DNA of 12,610 nt. It comes from CAYHPR01 sp964358895. Its GTDB lineage: Archaea > Micrarchaeota > Micrarchaeia > CABMEP01. This document shows positions 1 through 6,821 of this stretch, in pieces; the stretch's first letter is position 1; each line of letters starts with the position of its first letter. The notes beneath the pieces are model-generated. The model worked only from the letters and a program-made list of their open reading frames with translations, was not told the origin of the DNA and made no database searches. Position numbers and translations under genes: made by a program. Where the stretch lies: NCBI GenBank assembly GCA_964358895.1, contig CAYHPR010000016.1, forward strand, positions 1 to 12,610, written 5' to 3'.

Positions 1-170
1 TTCGTTAATTGATCATAGACTTGAAGGTCCATTCCATCTAACAATTTCTTACTTGCATACACTCTTGCCGGAACTCGCATTCCTTGCTTAAAGGAGGCTG
101 GTATCTCCCAGATATAGTCACTTATCTTAGTGAATTCTGGTTTCTTGAAATTTCCGTATCCAAATCCCAT
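1..170 (-). CDS. rtcB: RtcB-family tRNA-splicing/RNA-repair ligase, N-terminal fragment (cut by window edge)
   Basis: Reading the minus strand from the ATG at 170-168 gives about 56 residues, running off the window at position 1. The stretch SDYIWEIPASFKQGMRVPAR, followed by VYASKKLLDGM, matches my memory of archaeal RtcB N-termini (a WEIP motif, then 'MRVPGR.YA'). RtcB is a GTP- and Mn-dependent ligase that joins 2',3'-cyclic phosphate or 3'-phosphate ends to 5'-OH ends; in archaea it completes tRNA splicing. The metal-binding Cys/His/Asp residues and the guanylylated histidine lie outside the window, so catalytic integrity cannot be judged. The family is usually about 480 residues. The gene is divergent from the MFS gene, with 47 bp between start codons. 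The family call is fairly secure; completeness is unknown. Confidence 0.82.
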   Translation of the reverse strand, partial: MGFGYGNFKKPEFTKISDYIWEIPASFKQGMRVPARVYASKKLLDGMDLQVYDQLT

Positions 171-187
171 TGTCTTATTTAGTTAGC

Positions 188-198
188 AAATAATAAAA
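188..198. promoter_or_regulatory. Shared AT-rich TATA-like element between divergent rtcB and MFS genes
   Basis: The 47-bp gap (171-217) contains one clear AT-rich run (AAATAATAAAA, 188-198). Its centre is about 24 bp from the rtcB start codon (170) and about 24 bp from the MFS start codon (218). Archaeal TATA boxes sit about 26 bp upstream of transcription starts, so one TBP site could serve leaderless transcripts in both directions. No purine-rich BRE clearly favours one side. This is inferred from spacing and composition only. Confidence 0.45.
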
Positions 199-217
199 GG
201 TTGTATCAAATTAAGTT

Positions 218-1654
218 ATGGCTACTAAAGGAACGAAAAGAAAGGAGAAGCTAAGTATCAAAGAGCTGAAAGAAAAGACAAGCGAGTCGAAGGAAAAGAC
301 AAAAGAGCTGTCCATCCTGGAAGGCAGTGCATGGGCAGTAATGATCGGTGCAGGTGCAAGATTCATTACACCTTATGCAGTTGCGCTCGGACTTTCAAAT
401 TTCATCATTGGTTTAATCTCGGCATTTTCAACTATTGCATCCAGCCTTGGCCAATATGTCGGTGCCTGGTGGCTGCAATTTGCTAAAAACAGACGCGAAG
501 TTTTGTTTAAGTCCGCAATTGTACAGGCAGTCGTCTGGATTCCGATAGCTTTCCTTTTTTTGCTGTCACCTGATCTATCCGGGCCCACCTTAGTTGTTCT
601 TTATTCCTTAGCTGCGTTTTTTGGTTCTTTGGCCAGTCCTGCATGGACTTCTATAATTGCGGATTCAGTTGAAAAGCATGAGCGAGGAGAGTTTTTCGGT
701 AGAAGAAACAAGATACTCGGAATCGTTAATCTTGTGGCTTCATTAGCTGCCGGCTATCTGCTAAAAGTAGTAACAAATAATGCGTTTATAGGTTTTGTAA
801 CCTTATTTATTACAGCGTTTATCTTCCGTGCAATCTCAGCATATCTTTTAGTTAATTATCGGGATCCATCATTTAAAGAAAAAAGAGAGCCACTTCTTAA
901 AATTTTTCAAATACCTGCCGATAAACATTTCAGAAATTTTTTACTCCTGTCATCAGGGATGGTTTTTGCAACTTACATTGCTGCGCCATTCTTTGCAGTT
1001 TATATGTTGAAAGATTTGAAGTTCGACTATCTCTCTTTTTCAATGGTGCAAGTTGCTCCAATTTTTACTGCAATCTTTACTCAGCCGTATTGGGGCAAAG
1101 TAATTGATAAATACGGAACTCGTCCAGTTCTTTTTGCTACATCCATTTTGATAATTTTCGTACCTCTTTTATGGATTTTTGCGAAGGATTTTGTATTTGC
1201 TTTATTAATTGAATTATACAGCGGAGTTGTTTGGGCAGGATTTGATCTTTCAGTTTTTAATTTTCTTTTTAGGGTTGCTCCACGTTCAAAGATTCCTCAA
1301 TATGCGGCTCATGCAAATGGGATAAGTGATTTATCAGCATTTGTTGGTGCATCAGTCGGCAGTTTTATCGTTCTTTATACAAACGGTTCAACTATCTTTT
1401 TTCTAGTCGGACTTCAAATAGTCTTTTTTATATCCGGAATTTTGAGGCTACTTGCGGTAAGTTATGCACTTCCAAAACTTTCAACACACATGAAAGTAGA
1501 TGGTCAAAAGTTTTTAGTCAGAGTTGTTACGATTTATCCATTGAAAGGCATGCGAATGGAGTTGGCTAGTATATACGAAACTGCTATGGGCTTTTTCGGA
1601 AACGGCCACAACGGACGTCATAGAGTAAGATATAAAAAGCAACATGCGATTTAG
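218..1654 (+). CDS. Major facilitator superfamily (MFS) transporter
   Basis: A 478-residue polytopic membrane protein. Residues 1-31 are a charged Lys/Glu-rich cytoplasmic leader. Hydrophobic segments follow from about 33 to 415, consistent with roughly 10-12 transmembrane helices. The second half carries a textbook MFS motif A, GKVIDKYGTRPVL (residues 293-305, pattern GxxxDxxGxR), in the loop between two helices. The first half has RGEFFGRRN (156-164), an Arg/Gly-rich cytoplasmic-loop motif common in one branch of uncharacterised MFS proteins. About 55 polar residues with basic clusters follow the last helix. MFS proteins move small solutes by facilitated diffusion or ion-coupled transport; the substrate cannot be told from sequence. 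The stop codon lies 11 nt inside the next gene, so it likely leads a five-gene operon. The ATG at 218 fits a leaderless transcript from the TATA-like run at 188-198. Confidence 0.85.
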   Translation: MATKGTKRKEKLSIKELKEKTSESKEKTKELSILEGSAWAVMIGAGARFITPYAVALGLSNFIIGLISAFSTIASSLGQYVGAWWLQFAKNRREVLFKSAIVQAVVWIPIAFLFLLSPDLSGPTLVVLYSLAAFFGSLASPAWTSIIADSVEKHERGEFFGRRNKILGIVNLVASLAAGYLLKVVTNNAFIGFVTLFITAFIFRAISAYLLVNYRDPSFKEKREPLLKIFQIPADKHFRNFLLLSSGMVFATYIAAPFFAVYMLKDLKFDYLSFSMVQVAPIFTAIFTQPYWGKVIDKYGTRPVLFATSILIIFVPLLWIFAKDFVFALLIELYSGVVWAGFDLSVFNFLFRVAPRSKIPQYAAHANGISDLSAFVGASVGSFIVLYTNGSTIFFLVGLQIVFFISGILRLLAVSYALPKLSTHMKVDGQKFLVRVVTIYPLKGMRMELASIYETAMGFFGNGHNGRHRVRYKKQHAI

Positions 1655-2597
1655 TCTTATGGCAGTTAGGGATGGAGAGATAAGCAAAGCAGTTTTATTC
1701 ATAATAATAAGTATATTCGGATTAGGTATTACAGCATATTTGGCAGTTAAGTTTTATGACACAACTACACCTATCTCTATACTTGCACAGCTTTTACCTC
1801 AGTACACTCCGTTGTATCAAGGACAGAACATCATCCTTAATGCCCAGCTGAGATGTTCGGGTGAAATAGCAACGATTACTGCGTTACGTCCAGATGGCAG
1901 AGTGCTTCCGAATGCACGCGTATTCGTTGTTTATCAAGGACAACCTCTCTCTCCTGGTCTAACAAGCGATGCAGGAGTCTATTCGTTTCCGGCAGAATTT
2001 GTTGGTTATTACGATATAACTGTAACGCATTCCGATCTCCAGCCTTCAGCAGTTCGACTAACTGCACAATCATGTCCAACAATATCCGTTCAAAAAACAA
2101 TAGACTGCAGACGCGGTGAAAATATCTGCAAAGTTATTCTCGATGGGCAGACGACTGCAACGGGCAACGTTGAATTATTTTTGAATAATTATTTATCTGC
2201 ACTATCCTATTCCCCATCTGGAATTGTTATTTTCGACAAAAACTTGAAGCCATTACCATCTAACAGTTTTTCTATCACTGGAGACAGAATTTCCATTCCA
2301 GTTATCAGTGATAGATTCAGAGTTGAACTACCAACCTCCATTAGTTCTCAAAAAACAGTTGTCGATTCTAATCGGCTGTTTATTTCTTTCGGATCTGTAT
2401 CAGATGACTTAACAGTTAATTCAATGACAATTGCATTGACAGACATTAATCTAACAACGCAGGACATATCAAAGATAACTTATCAAACAGCAAATGGTCA
2501 GTTAATAGAGATTAAGTCTTATACAATTATCATAATGGACGGCGTTCCAACGCTGGTTATCACTGAGCCTATATCTATAAGAAAAACGGGCTCGTAG
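1644..2597 (+). CDS. Single-pass membrane protein with an external beta-rich domain, function unknown
   Basis: 317 residues, not recognised as a named family. A hydrophobic segment at about residues 15-37 has a short charged N-terminus, suggesting one N-terminal anchor with the rest outside the cell. Residues about 58-142 alternate like a beta-sandwich: 'RPDGRVLPNARVFVVYQG' then 'GLTSDAGVYSFPA...GYYDITVTHS' resembles carboxypeptidase-regulatory-like/Ig-like folds. Residues 145-317 are also strand-rich with no catalytic motif I can see. Four cysteines (71, 144, 155, 162) could form disulfides. The start is uncertain: the ATG at 1644 overlaps the MFS stop, whereas the ATG at 1659 would leave a 4-nt gap and give MAVRDGEISK as the N-terminus; neither has a convincing ribosome site. 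It lies between a transporter and the Cys-rich surface proteins in a tight operon, so a cell-envelope role is the reasonable inference. Confidence 0.7.
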   Translation: MRFSLMAVRDGEISKAVLFIIISIFGLGITAYLAVKFYDTTTPISILAQLLPQYTPLYQGQNIILNAQLRCSGEIATITALRPDGRVLPNARVFVVYQGQPLSPGLTSDAGVYSFPAEFVGYYDITVTHSDLQPSAVRLTAQSCPTISVQKTIDCRRGENICKVILDGQTTATGNVELFLNNYLSALSYSPSGIVIFDKNLKPLPSNSFSITGDRISIPVISDRFRVELPTSISSQKTVVDSNRLFISFGSVSDDLTVNSMTIALTDINLTTQDISKITYQTANGQLIEIKSYTIIIMDGVPTLVITEPISIRKTGS

Positions 2598-2617
2598 GTC
2601 GTTAAGATGCGAGCCGT
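2586..2617 (+). promoter_or_regulatory. Inverted repeat enclosing stop codon, ribosome site and start codon
   Basis: ACGGGCTCG (2586-2594) and CGAGCCGT (2610-2617) are complementary except for one bulged G. The 15-nt loop holds the TAG stop of the upstream gene (2595-2597), an overlapping AGGT that could act as Shine-Dalgarno (2596-2599), and the ATG of the Cys-rich gene (2607-2609). Folding in mRNA would place all three in a loop, which could couple translation of the two genes. The pairing is seen; the role is inference. Confidence 0.4.
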
Positions 2618-3980
2618 CAGTAAAAATAGTATTCTGTCAATCCGTGCTGTAGGATTTATTTTTTTCATCCTTATTTCAATTTTAATTTCTACTTCCTATT
2701 CTCAGAATATTCTTACAATTGAAACTTCGACAAAATCAACCACATGTACCAAAAATTCAGATTGCGTTTCAACAACAAGTCTTTGTGTAGAAGGTCAATG
2801 TGTTGCTTGTGCAAGCAATTCTCAATGTGATTCGAAACTTTGTGAGGATGCAACAGGTAAATGTATACAATGCACTTCACAAAACGAAAACAGCTGCGAT
2901 ACTAAATATTGCAATACATTAAGCGGCGTTTGCGAAGCTTGTCCAAATAACGATGCTTGTTCTACAGGCAGATGTTCAAATGGCGTATGTTCAGGTTGTG
3001 CATCTAATCTGGATTGCAGTGCAGGCAAAAAATGTAATACTAATACAGGAATATGTGTGGCTTGTAACAGTGACTTCGATTGTGAATTAGGAGAATGTTA
3101 TTATCCCGGTACTGGTTCATCACTTTGTCAGTCTTGTGTTAATCGAGGCTGTAGTCTTTCTGGTTACGCATGCGATGCGACAACTGGTAAATGTTCCTGC
3201 AGATCAGTTGGTGAATCTGTGCCTTCTCCAGATGCATGTTGCACAAAAAATTCGATATCCGGCATCTGCACACTTTGTATTCTTGATAGTCAATGCCCAT
3301 CAGGTAGTAAATGTCAAAGAGGCGCATGTGTTTGTGGGTCAGATGACTATGTCTGCCAGCAAACACTAGGTCGTGATGCGGTTGCTAGTGTTGTGCTTGG
3401 CACTCCTTCGGCTGGAAAACCAAATGTTATTGTTAGTGAGGTTGTTGTTCAAGAAACACGAAAAGTTATTATCGACCCGCTAATAGAAATATTTGGCTGG
3501 TCTCGCGTAAAGACGGAAACGTCAAGAAGTTGCATAAAGGGCGGGGCGTGCTTCTCCTCAGCAGATTGCTGTGGCAATGAGTGCAGCGAAGGGGCGTGTA
3601 TATGTTCTGTTAATGCATGTGTTACTTCAGGTGATTGTTGTAGCGGCTATTGTGATGGAGGCCTTTGTAAGCAACCGCCCACTATGTCGTTATTTTTAAC
3701 TGATGCATTCAGTAAACCGCTCGATACTAACGTAGGTTGTGCTGGTTTGGTTGATGAATGTCTTCCAGGAGAAGGAAATTGTGTATCGGTTTGCAGTGGA
3801 ATTACTGGTGTGTTTATCTTGATCTCATTAGCAATAGGCTTTTTGGTGTGGAGGATCTTCAACCACCCTGTCCCAGGCCTTGTCGGAGTATTCATACCGA
3901 TCCTATTAGGAATTTCAACGTATCCGTTTGTCGGTGTGATAATTGGATTGCTGATAATCGGATTATTACTGTCAAAGTGA
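2607..3980 (+). CDS. Secreted, membrane-anchored cysteine-rich repeat protein
   Basis: 457 residues with about 54 cysteines. Residues 1-33 look like a signal peptide (basic start, hydrophobic 12-29). Residues 47-243 hold about eight imperfect repeats of roughly 20 residues with the pattern C-x(4-6)-C-x(4-6)-C-x(4-7)-C-x(1-2)-C, for example CASNLDCSAGKKCNTNTGIC. A Cys-free, Val-rich linker follows (251-308), then two shorter repeats containing paired cysteines (309-354; 'SADCCGNEC', 'SGDCCSGYC'), reminiscent of Dickkopf/toxin-like disulfide modules. The C-terminus has GCAGLVDEC (377-385), two more Cys, then hydrophobic segments at about 398-416, 424-438 and 440-455. The Cys domains should face outside and the C-terminus anchor in the membrane. 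The Cys spacing is irregular and unlike ferredoxin or zinc-finger patterns, so disulfides are likelier than metal. The next gene has the same plan in smaller form. Function unknown. Confidence 0.75.
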   Translation: MRAVSKNSILSIRAVGFIFFILISILISTSYSQNILTIETSTKSTTCTKNSDCVSTTSLCVEGQCVACASNSQCDSKLCEDATGKCIQCTSQNENSCDTKYCNTLSGVCEACPNNDACSTGRCSNGVCSGCASNLDCSAGKKCNTNTGICVACNSDFDCELGECYYPGTGSSLCQSCVNRGCSLSGYACDATTGKCSCRSVGESVPSPDACCTKNSISGICTLCILDSQCPSGSKCQRGACVCGSDDYVCQQTLGRDAVASVVLGTPSAGKPNVIVSEVVVQETRKVIIDPLIEIFGWSRVKTETSRSCIKGGACFSSADCCGNECSEGACICSVNACVTSGDCCSGYCDGGLCKQPPTMSLFLTDAFSKPLDTNVGCAGLVDECLPGEGNCVSVCSGITGVFILISLAIGFLVWRIFNHPVPGLVGVFIPILLGISTYPFVGVIIGLLIIGLLLSK

Positions 3981-3981
3981 T
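3974..3981 (+). promoter_or_regulatory. Ribosome-binding site overlapping the upstream stop codon
   Basis: AAAGTGAT at 3974-3981 resembles the archaeal GGAGGTGAT consensus (its GTGAT part matches) and overlaps the TGA stop of the larger Cys-rich gene (3978-3980). It ends 3 nt before the ATG at 3985, which supports that start and translational coupling. A different-frame ATG at 3980-3982 has no long reading frame and was not used. Confidence 0.45.
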
Positions 3982-3984
3982 GAA

Positions 3985-4692
3985 ATGGAAACCATTGAAA
4001 TTGAAAAACCAAGAGAAGCATACATCCGGACGAGTTTTACACTAGTCCTACTCTTATCAATACTTTCATTATCACAAACGGTGTTCGGTGCAGAACTTGG
4101 ACAAGAATGTCAGTATACTGGCGAGTGCAGAGAAGGTTTTTGTCTTAATCAAACTTGCCGATTTCCGCAAGTCATTGATAAATTTGATGTGACTGGTACA
4201 TGTCAATCAACTTACGATTGTCTGAAAGGATTCTGTAAAGAAGGACAATGTATCGTTCCTTCAAGAGAAGAGTTTGAAGTTCTTTCCATCGGTACAAAGT
4301 CAGGATGTGCAGGTTTGATAGAAAATTGTACAGGTTTGTTCTGTGCATTTTGCAATGTTACATGGATCTTTCTGTTCATCACAAGCGTAATTGCAGGTTT
4401 TATCTCAAGAAGAAGAGGAAGGATGCTGCCATTCATAATGTTCACATTTCCAATAATCATGGGCGTATTGTTTCTTCCATTTTTAGGCTTCATTCTCGGT
4501 TTAATTGAAATATTTATCATATCTATAGTTAAGAAAATTTCAATTGGTGAGAGACAGTTTTTGAAGGAAATTAAAAAATCAGAAGAAACTGGACCTCAAA
4601 CTTCGGTTCCAAAACAACAACCGACGTCGCCGCTTTCCAAGCCACCTCTACCCCCGCTTTCACCGCCGCCAATGCCTCCTCCAATGGTTTAG
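3985..4692 (+). CDS. Small cysteine-rich membrane protein, related to the upstream gene
   Basis: 235 residues. A signal peptide or signal anchor spans about residues 15-36 (hydrophobic, ending VFGA before Glu37). Two Cys repeats of identical spacing follow: CQYTGECREGFCLNQTC (42-58) and CQSTYDCLKGFCKEGQC (73-89), both C-x5-C-x4-C-x4-C. Next comes GCAGLIENC (107-115) with Cys120 and Cys123, a hydrophobic segment (126-140), a basic SRRRGR loop (141-146), and a long hydrophobic stretch (148-182) that may be a hairpin. The tail is Lys/Glu-rich, then strongly Pro-rich from about 205, ending in a poly-Pro run. The GCAGL motif plus C-terminal membrane module closely parallels the upstream 457-residue protein, so the two are probably paralogues or partners. 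The Arg loop predicts a cytoplasmic side between helices. The Pro-rich tail could bind a cytoplasmic partner. No enzymatic motif is seen and the function is unknown. Confidence 0.72.
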   Translation: METIEIEKPREAYIRTSFTLVLLLSILSLSQTVFGAELGQECQYTGECREGFCLNQTCRFPQVIDKFDVTGTCQSTYDCLKGFCKEGQCIVPSREEFEVLSIGTKSGCAGLIENCTGLFCAFCNVTWIFLFITSVIAGFISRRRGRMLPFIMFTFPIIMGVLFLPFLGFILGLIEIFIISIVKKISIGERQFLKEIKKSEETGPQTSVPKQQPTSPLSKPPLPPLSPPPMPPPMV

Positions 4693-4704
4693 CTTATTTA
4701 ACAA

Positions 4705-6735
4705 ATGATTTTTATGGAACTGCCCCGCATTAGCAACTCATTTATTGTTTTAATTTTAATCGAGCTGTTTCTTTTCTATTCCTATCTTCTCCCGTTTCTA
4801 CTCTACAATAATCTTTACAGCTGGGATATGGTCGGCCATTATTTTCTGACTGACTACTATTCAAAATCATTATTTCCAAAGCTCTTCGGTTGGAATCCTT
4901 CATTTTTTGGTGGATTTCCTCAAGGACAATTTTATCCCTCTTTATTCCACTGGGTGGCAGGTGGTGTTGGTATTCTGATCGGTAGTTTTTGGTCATTCAA
5001 GTTGATGGTGACAATCGCAATAATTTTAACTCCGATCGCATTTCTTTATTTTTTAAGAAAATTGAATTTCAGTGATACGGAATCAGCATTCTCTCTTCTT
5101 ATATTGACAACGATTATGATTTCAATCGATACCTCTCCAATACCTGGTGGTGATTTCACTTCAACTTTCTTAGTAGGACTAGTCTCACAAGCATTATCTA
5201 TCCCTCTCCTTTTCTTTTATTTAGGCGTCCTGATCGAAGGGTTTAGAAAAAATAATTTTATTCTATCTTCCATACTTCTAACACTACTTCTACTTACACA
5301 TGCCTTCACAGCTATTGTAGGTGTTCTTGCAGCATCTATCATATTTTTAGTGAGTGTATCTTCAGATAGGACAAGATTATCTGAATATCTCAGCACCGCT
5401 TTTTTTCATGCTGTTCTAACTTTTTCATTAGCTGCATTTTGGTTTCTTCCTTTTGTCGCAAAAGGACAACTTACTTCCTTAGTTGCACTTCCTGGCGGAC
5501 TAGCACCAATCCCTCCATTGGTCTTAGTTCTTTTGGTTTTTGCGATAATTATAACTCTGTTAAACCGTGATAATAGGATAATTATTCCTTTAGCAATTTC
5601 GATCCCCTTTGTAGCAGCGTTCATCTTTAAAGATTTCCTTCTGCCATTCCTTCCAATCCAACTATATCGTTTTGCTCTCTATCCTCTGCTGTTTTTGGCA
5701 GTGCCTACTGGACTTGCGCTCAGTGCAGTTTATGCCAGAGTTCAATATCTCTTTCCACTTATCCTAACTGGTGATCGAGTCAAAGTTTTCTTCGCTCTTC
5801 TTTGTCTCATGATATTTGTTCTTTATTTTCCATTTACTCAATTGGCAAATCCAAGAGGAACAATATCGATGTCGTTCAGTCTGCCATCAGTTGAAGGCAG
5901 AGTTTTAACACTTCCAGTCTATTCGCCGTTCATAGATACTACGACACACATTGCTTCGCATCTAACTGCGTTTGATGGGAATGAGGAGATTAACGGATTG
6001 TTTATAGAATCTACACCGAATGCTTACTTTATTGTTCATATCAAGAAAGAGATCAATGAATTCTCTCCAATTTGGGGAGTCGTATTCGAAAAACTACGAA
6101 CCCCAGAAAACCGAAGACTTTTGTTGCCATTTCATTTCAAATATTTTGATATAAACTATGTGCTTACTAATATGGATCCGCTGCAATTTGTTCCTTCATT
6201 TGATACTTCCATAAATTATTCGGTAGTTGACACAAATTCAGAATTTGGAGTTTACAATCTGATCCATGTTGCAAATAACAAATTGGTTGATGTATTGAGT
6301 TACATTCCACCTAAAGTTTTTGGCAAGTGGCAGTCTGAACAGATAAGTTGGTTTTCAGATATTGCACGAATAGGTAAGTTGATTACTCCTGACGATGTGC
6401 CTAATTTTGTAGGGAGTAGCAAGGACAGCGTTGAAATACTGTCTAGATCTGCTGAGCGGTTGCATCTTCGTGTTAATTCACTTGGCCCAGTTCCATTGCA
6501 TGTCAAGATTCCATACTTCCCAAACTGGCATGCTTATGTGAATGGGAAACAGGTTGAGGTGTATCGTGTGCCATTCAATATGATGCTGATATACGGCCAA
6601 GGTGACGTTGAGCTCAGATATGAGTCTGATCCATCTGATTTTTTAGGTGCTCTAATAACCCTTTTTGCTATCCTCTATCTCGCATATTCAGTTTACTTCA
6701 ATAATACGTCGGTAAAACCAAGCATACCTGCGTGA
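4705..6735 (+). CDS. GT-C-fold-like membrane protein with C-terminal YfhO-like domain (candidate lipid-linked-sugar glycosyltransferase)
   Basis: 676 residues. After a first hydrophobic segment (12-34), a loop carries WDMVGHYF (40-47), with Asp41 where GT-C glycosyltransferases place a catalytic Asp, and then WNPSFFGGFPQGQFYPSLFHW-like signatures (63-83, cited as motif only). This 'WD..GH ... WNP..FGG.P' arrangement is typical of the large membrane proteins annotated as 'PTPS-related/YfhO-like'. Many helices run from about 83 to 375, followed by a soluble region (about 385-645), and a last helix (646-664). Near the end of the soluble region, YFPNWHAYVNGK (604-615) resembles the beta-domain motif '(Y)(P)GW.A.vdGk' of YfhO proteins. 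GT-C enzymes transfer sugar from polyprenyl-phosphate donors to lipids or proteins outside the membrane; donor and acceptor here are unknown. It sits 12 nt after the Cys-rich gene. The start could be 4705 or 4714; neither has a clear ribosome site. Confidence 0.65.
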   Translation: MIFMELPRISNSFIVLILIELFLFYSYLLPFLLYNNLYSWDMVGHYFLTDYYSKSLFPKLFGWNPSFFGGFPQGQFYPSLFHWVAGGVGILIGSFWSFKLMVTIAIILTPIAFLYFLRKLNFSDTESAFSLLILTTIMISIDTSPIPGGDFTSTFLVGLVSQALSIPLLFFYLGVLIEGFRKNNFILSSILLTLLLLTHAFTAIVGVLAASIIFLVSVSSDRTRLSEYLSTAFFHAVLTFSLAAFWFLPFVAKGQLTSLVALPGGLAPIPPLVLVLLVFAIIITLLNRDNRIIIPLAISIPFVAAFIFKDFLLPFLPIQLYRFALYPLLFLAVPTGLALSAVYARVQYLFPLILTGDRVKVFFALLCLMIFVLYFPFTQLANPRGTISMSFSLPSVEGRVLTLPVYSPFIDTTTHIASHLTAFDGNEEINGLFIESTPNAYFIVHIKKEINEFSPIWGVVFEKLRTPENRRLLLPFHFKYFDINYVLTNMDPLQFVPSFDTSINYSVVDTNSEFGVYNLIHVANNKLVDVLSYIPPKVFGKWQSEQISWFSDIARIGKLITPDDVPNFVGSSKDSVEILSRSAERLHLRVNSLGPVPLHVKIPYFPNWHAYVNGKQVEVYRVPFNMMLIYGQGDVELRYESDPSDFLGALITLFAILYLAYSVYFNNTSVKPSIPA

Positions 6736-6737
6736 CC

Positions 6738-6779
6738 TTTTCGACGTTGATTTTTACGTCGAAGAATCGACGTTAAAAA
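6738..6779 (+). repeat. Three-copy TCGACGT inverted/direct repeat; alternative hairpins, possible terminator or operator
   Basis: Directly after the GT-C-like gene, TTCGACGT (6740-6747), ACGTCGAA (6756-6763) and TCGACGTT (6767-6774) occur in direct/inverted/direct order. The middle copy can pair with the first (8 bp, 8-nt loop rich in T) or with the third (7 bp, 4-nt loop AGAA). The second stem can extend by TTTTT (6751-6755) pairing with AAAAA (6775-6779) across a one-base bulge. The T5 run and position suggest a 3'-end element for the surface operon, but it also lies just upstream of the next promoter (TATA at 6788-6795) and could bind a dimeric protein. Confidence 0.5.
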
Positions 6780-6784
6780 CAGCA

Positions 6785-6797
6785 AGCTTTAAATAGG
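6785..6797 (+). promoter_or_regulatory. BRE/TATA promoter for the KH-domain gene
   Basis: AGCTTTAAATAGG contains the archaeal TATA consensus TTTAAATA (6788-6795), its centre about 30 bp before the ATG at 6822. A start about 26 bp downstream would leave a leader of only a few nucleotides. The same 13 bases recur at 11241-11253 before another gene, which strengthens the call. Confidence 0.7.
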
Positions 6798-6821
6798 TTA
6801 TTTTCGTTATACCCTAGGAAG

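Noticed and set aside
2745..3340. Cys repeats as ferredoxin or zinc-binding sites
   Set aside because: The spacing is irregular, no CxxCxxCxxxCP cluster or paired CxxC zinc ribbons are present, and a signal peptide directs the region outside, where disulfides are more likely.
2745..3340. CRISPR-like or tandem DNA repeat
   Set aside because: The repetition is at the protein level (Cys spacing); the DNA units are not near-identical and no regular spacers exist anywhere in the window.
3647..4021. 124-residue open frame on the minus strand over the Cys-rich gene end
   Set aside because: It is antisense to two well-supported genes, has no ribosome site or recognisable domain, and its composition fits a frame shadow.
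3758..4045. 95-residue plus-strand frame spanning the junction of the two Cys-rich genes
   Set aside because: It overlaps both genes in another frame. The signal peptide, Cys repeats and shared membrane module support the chosen frames; I saw no sign of a frameshift joining them.
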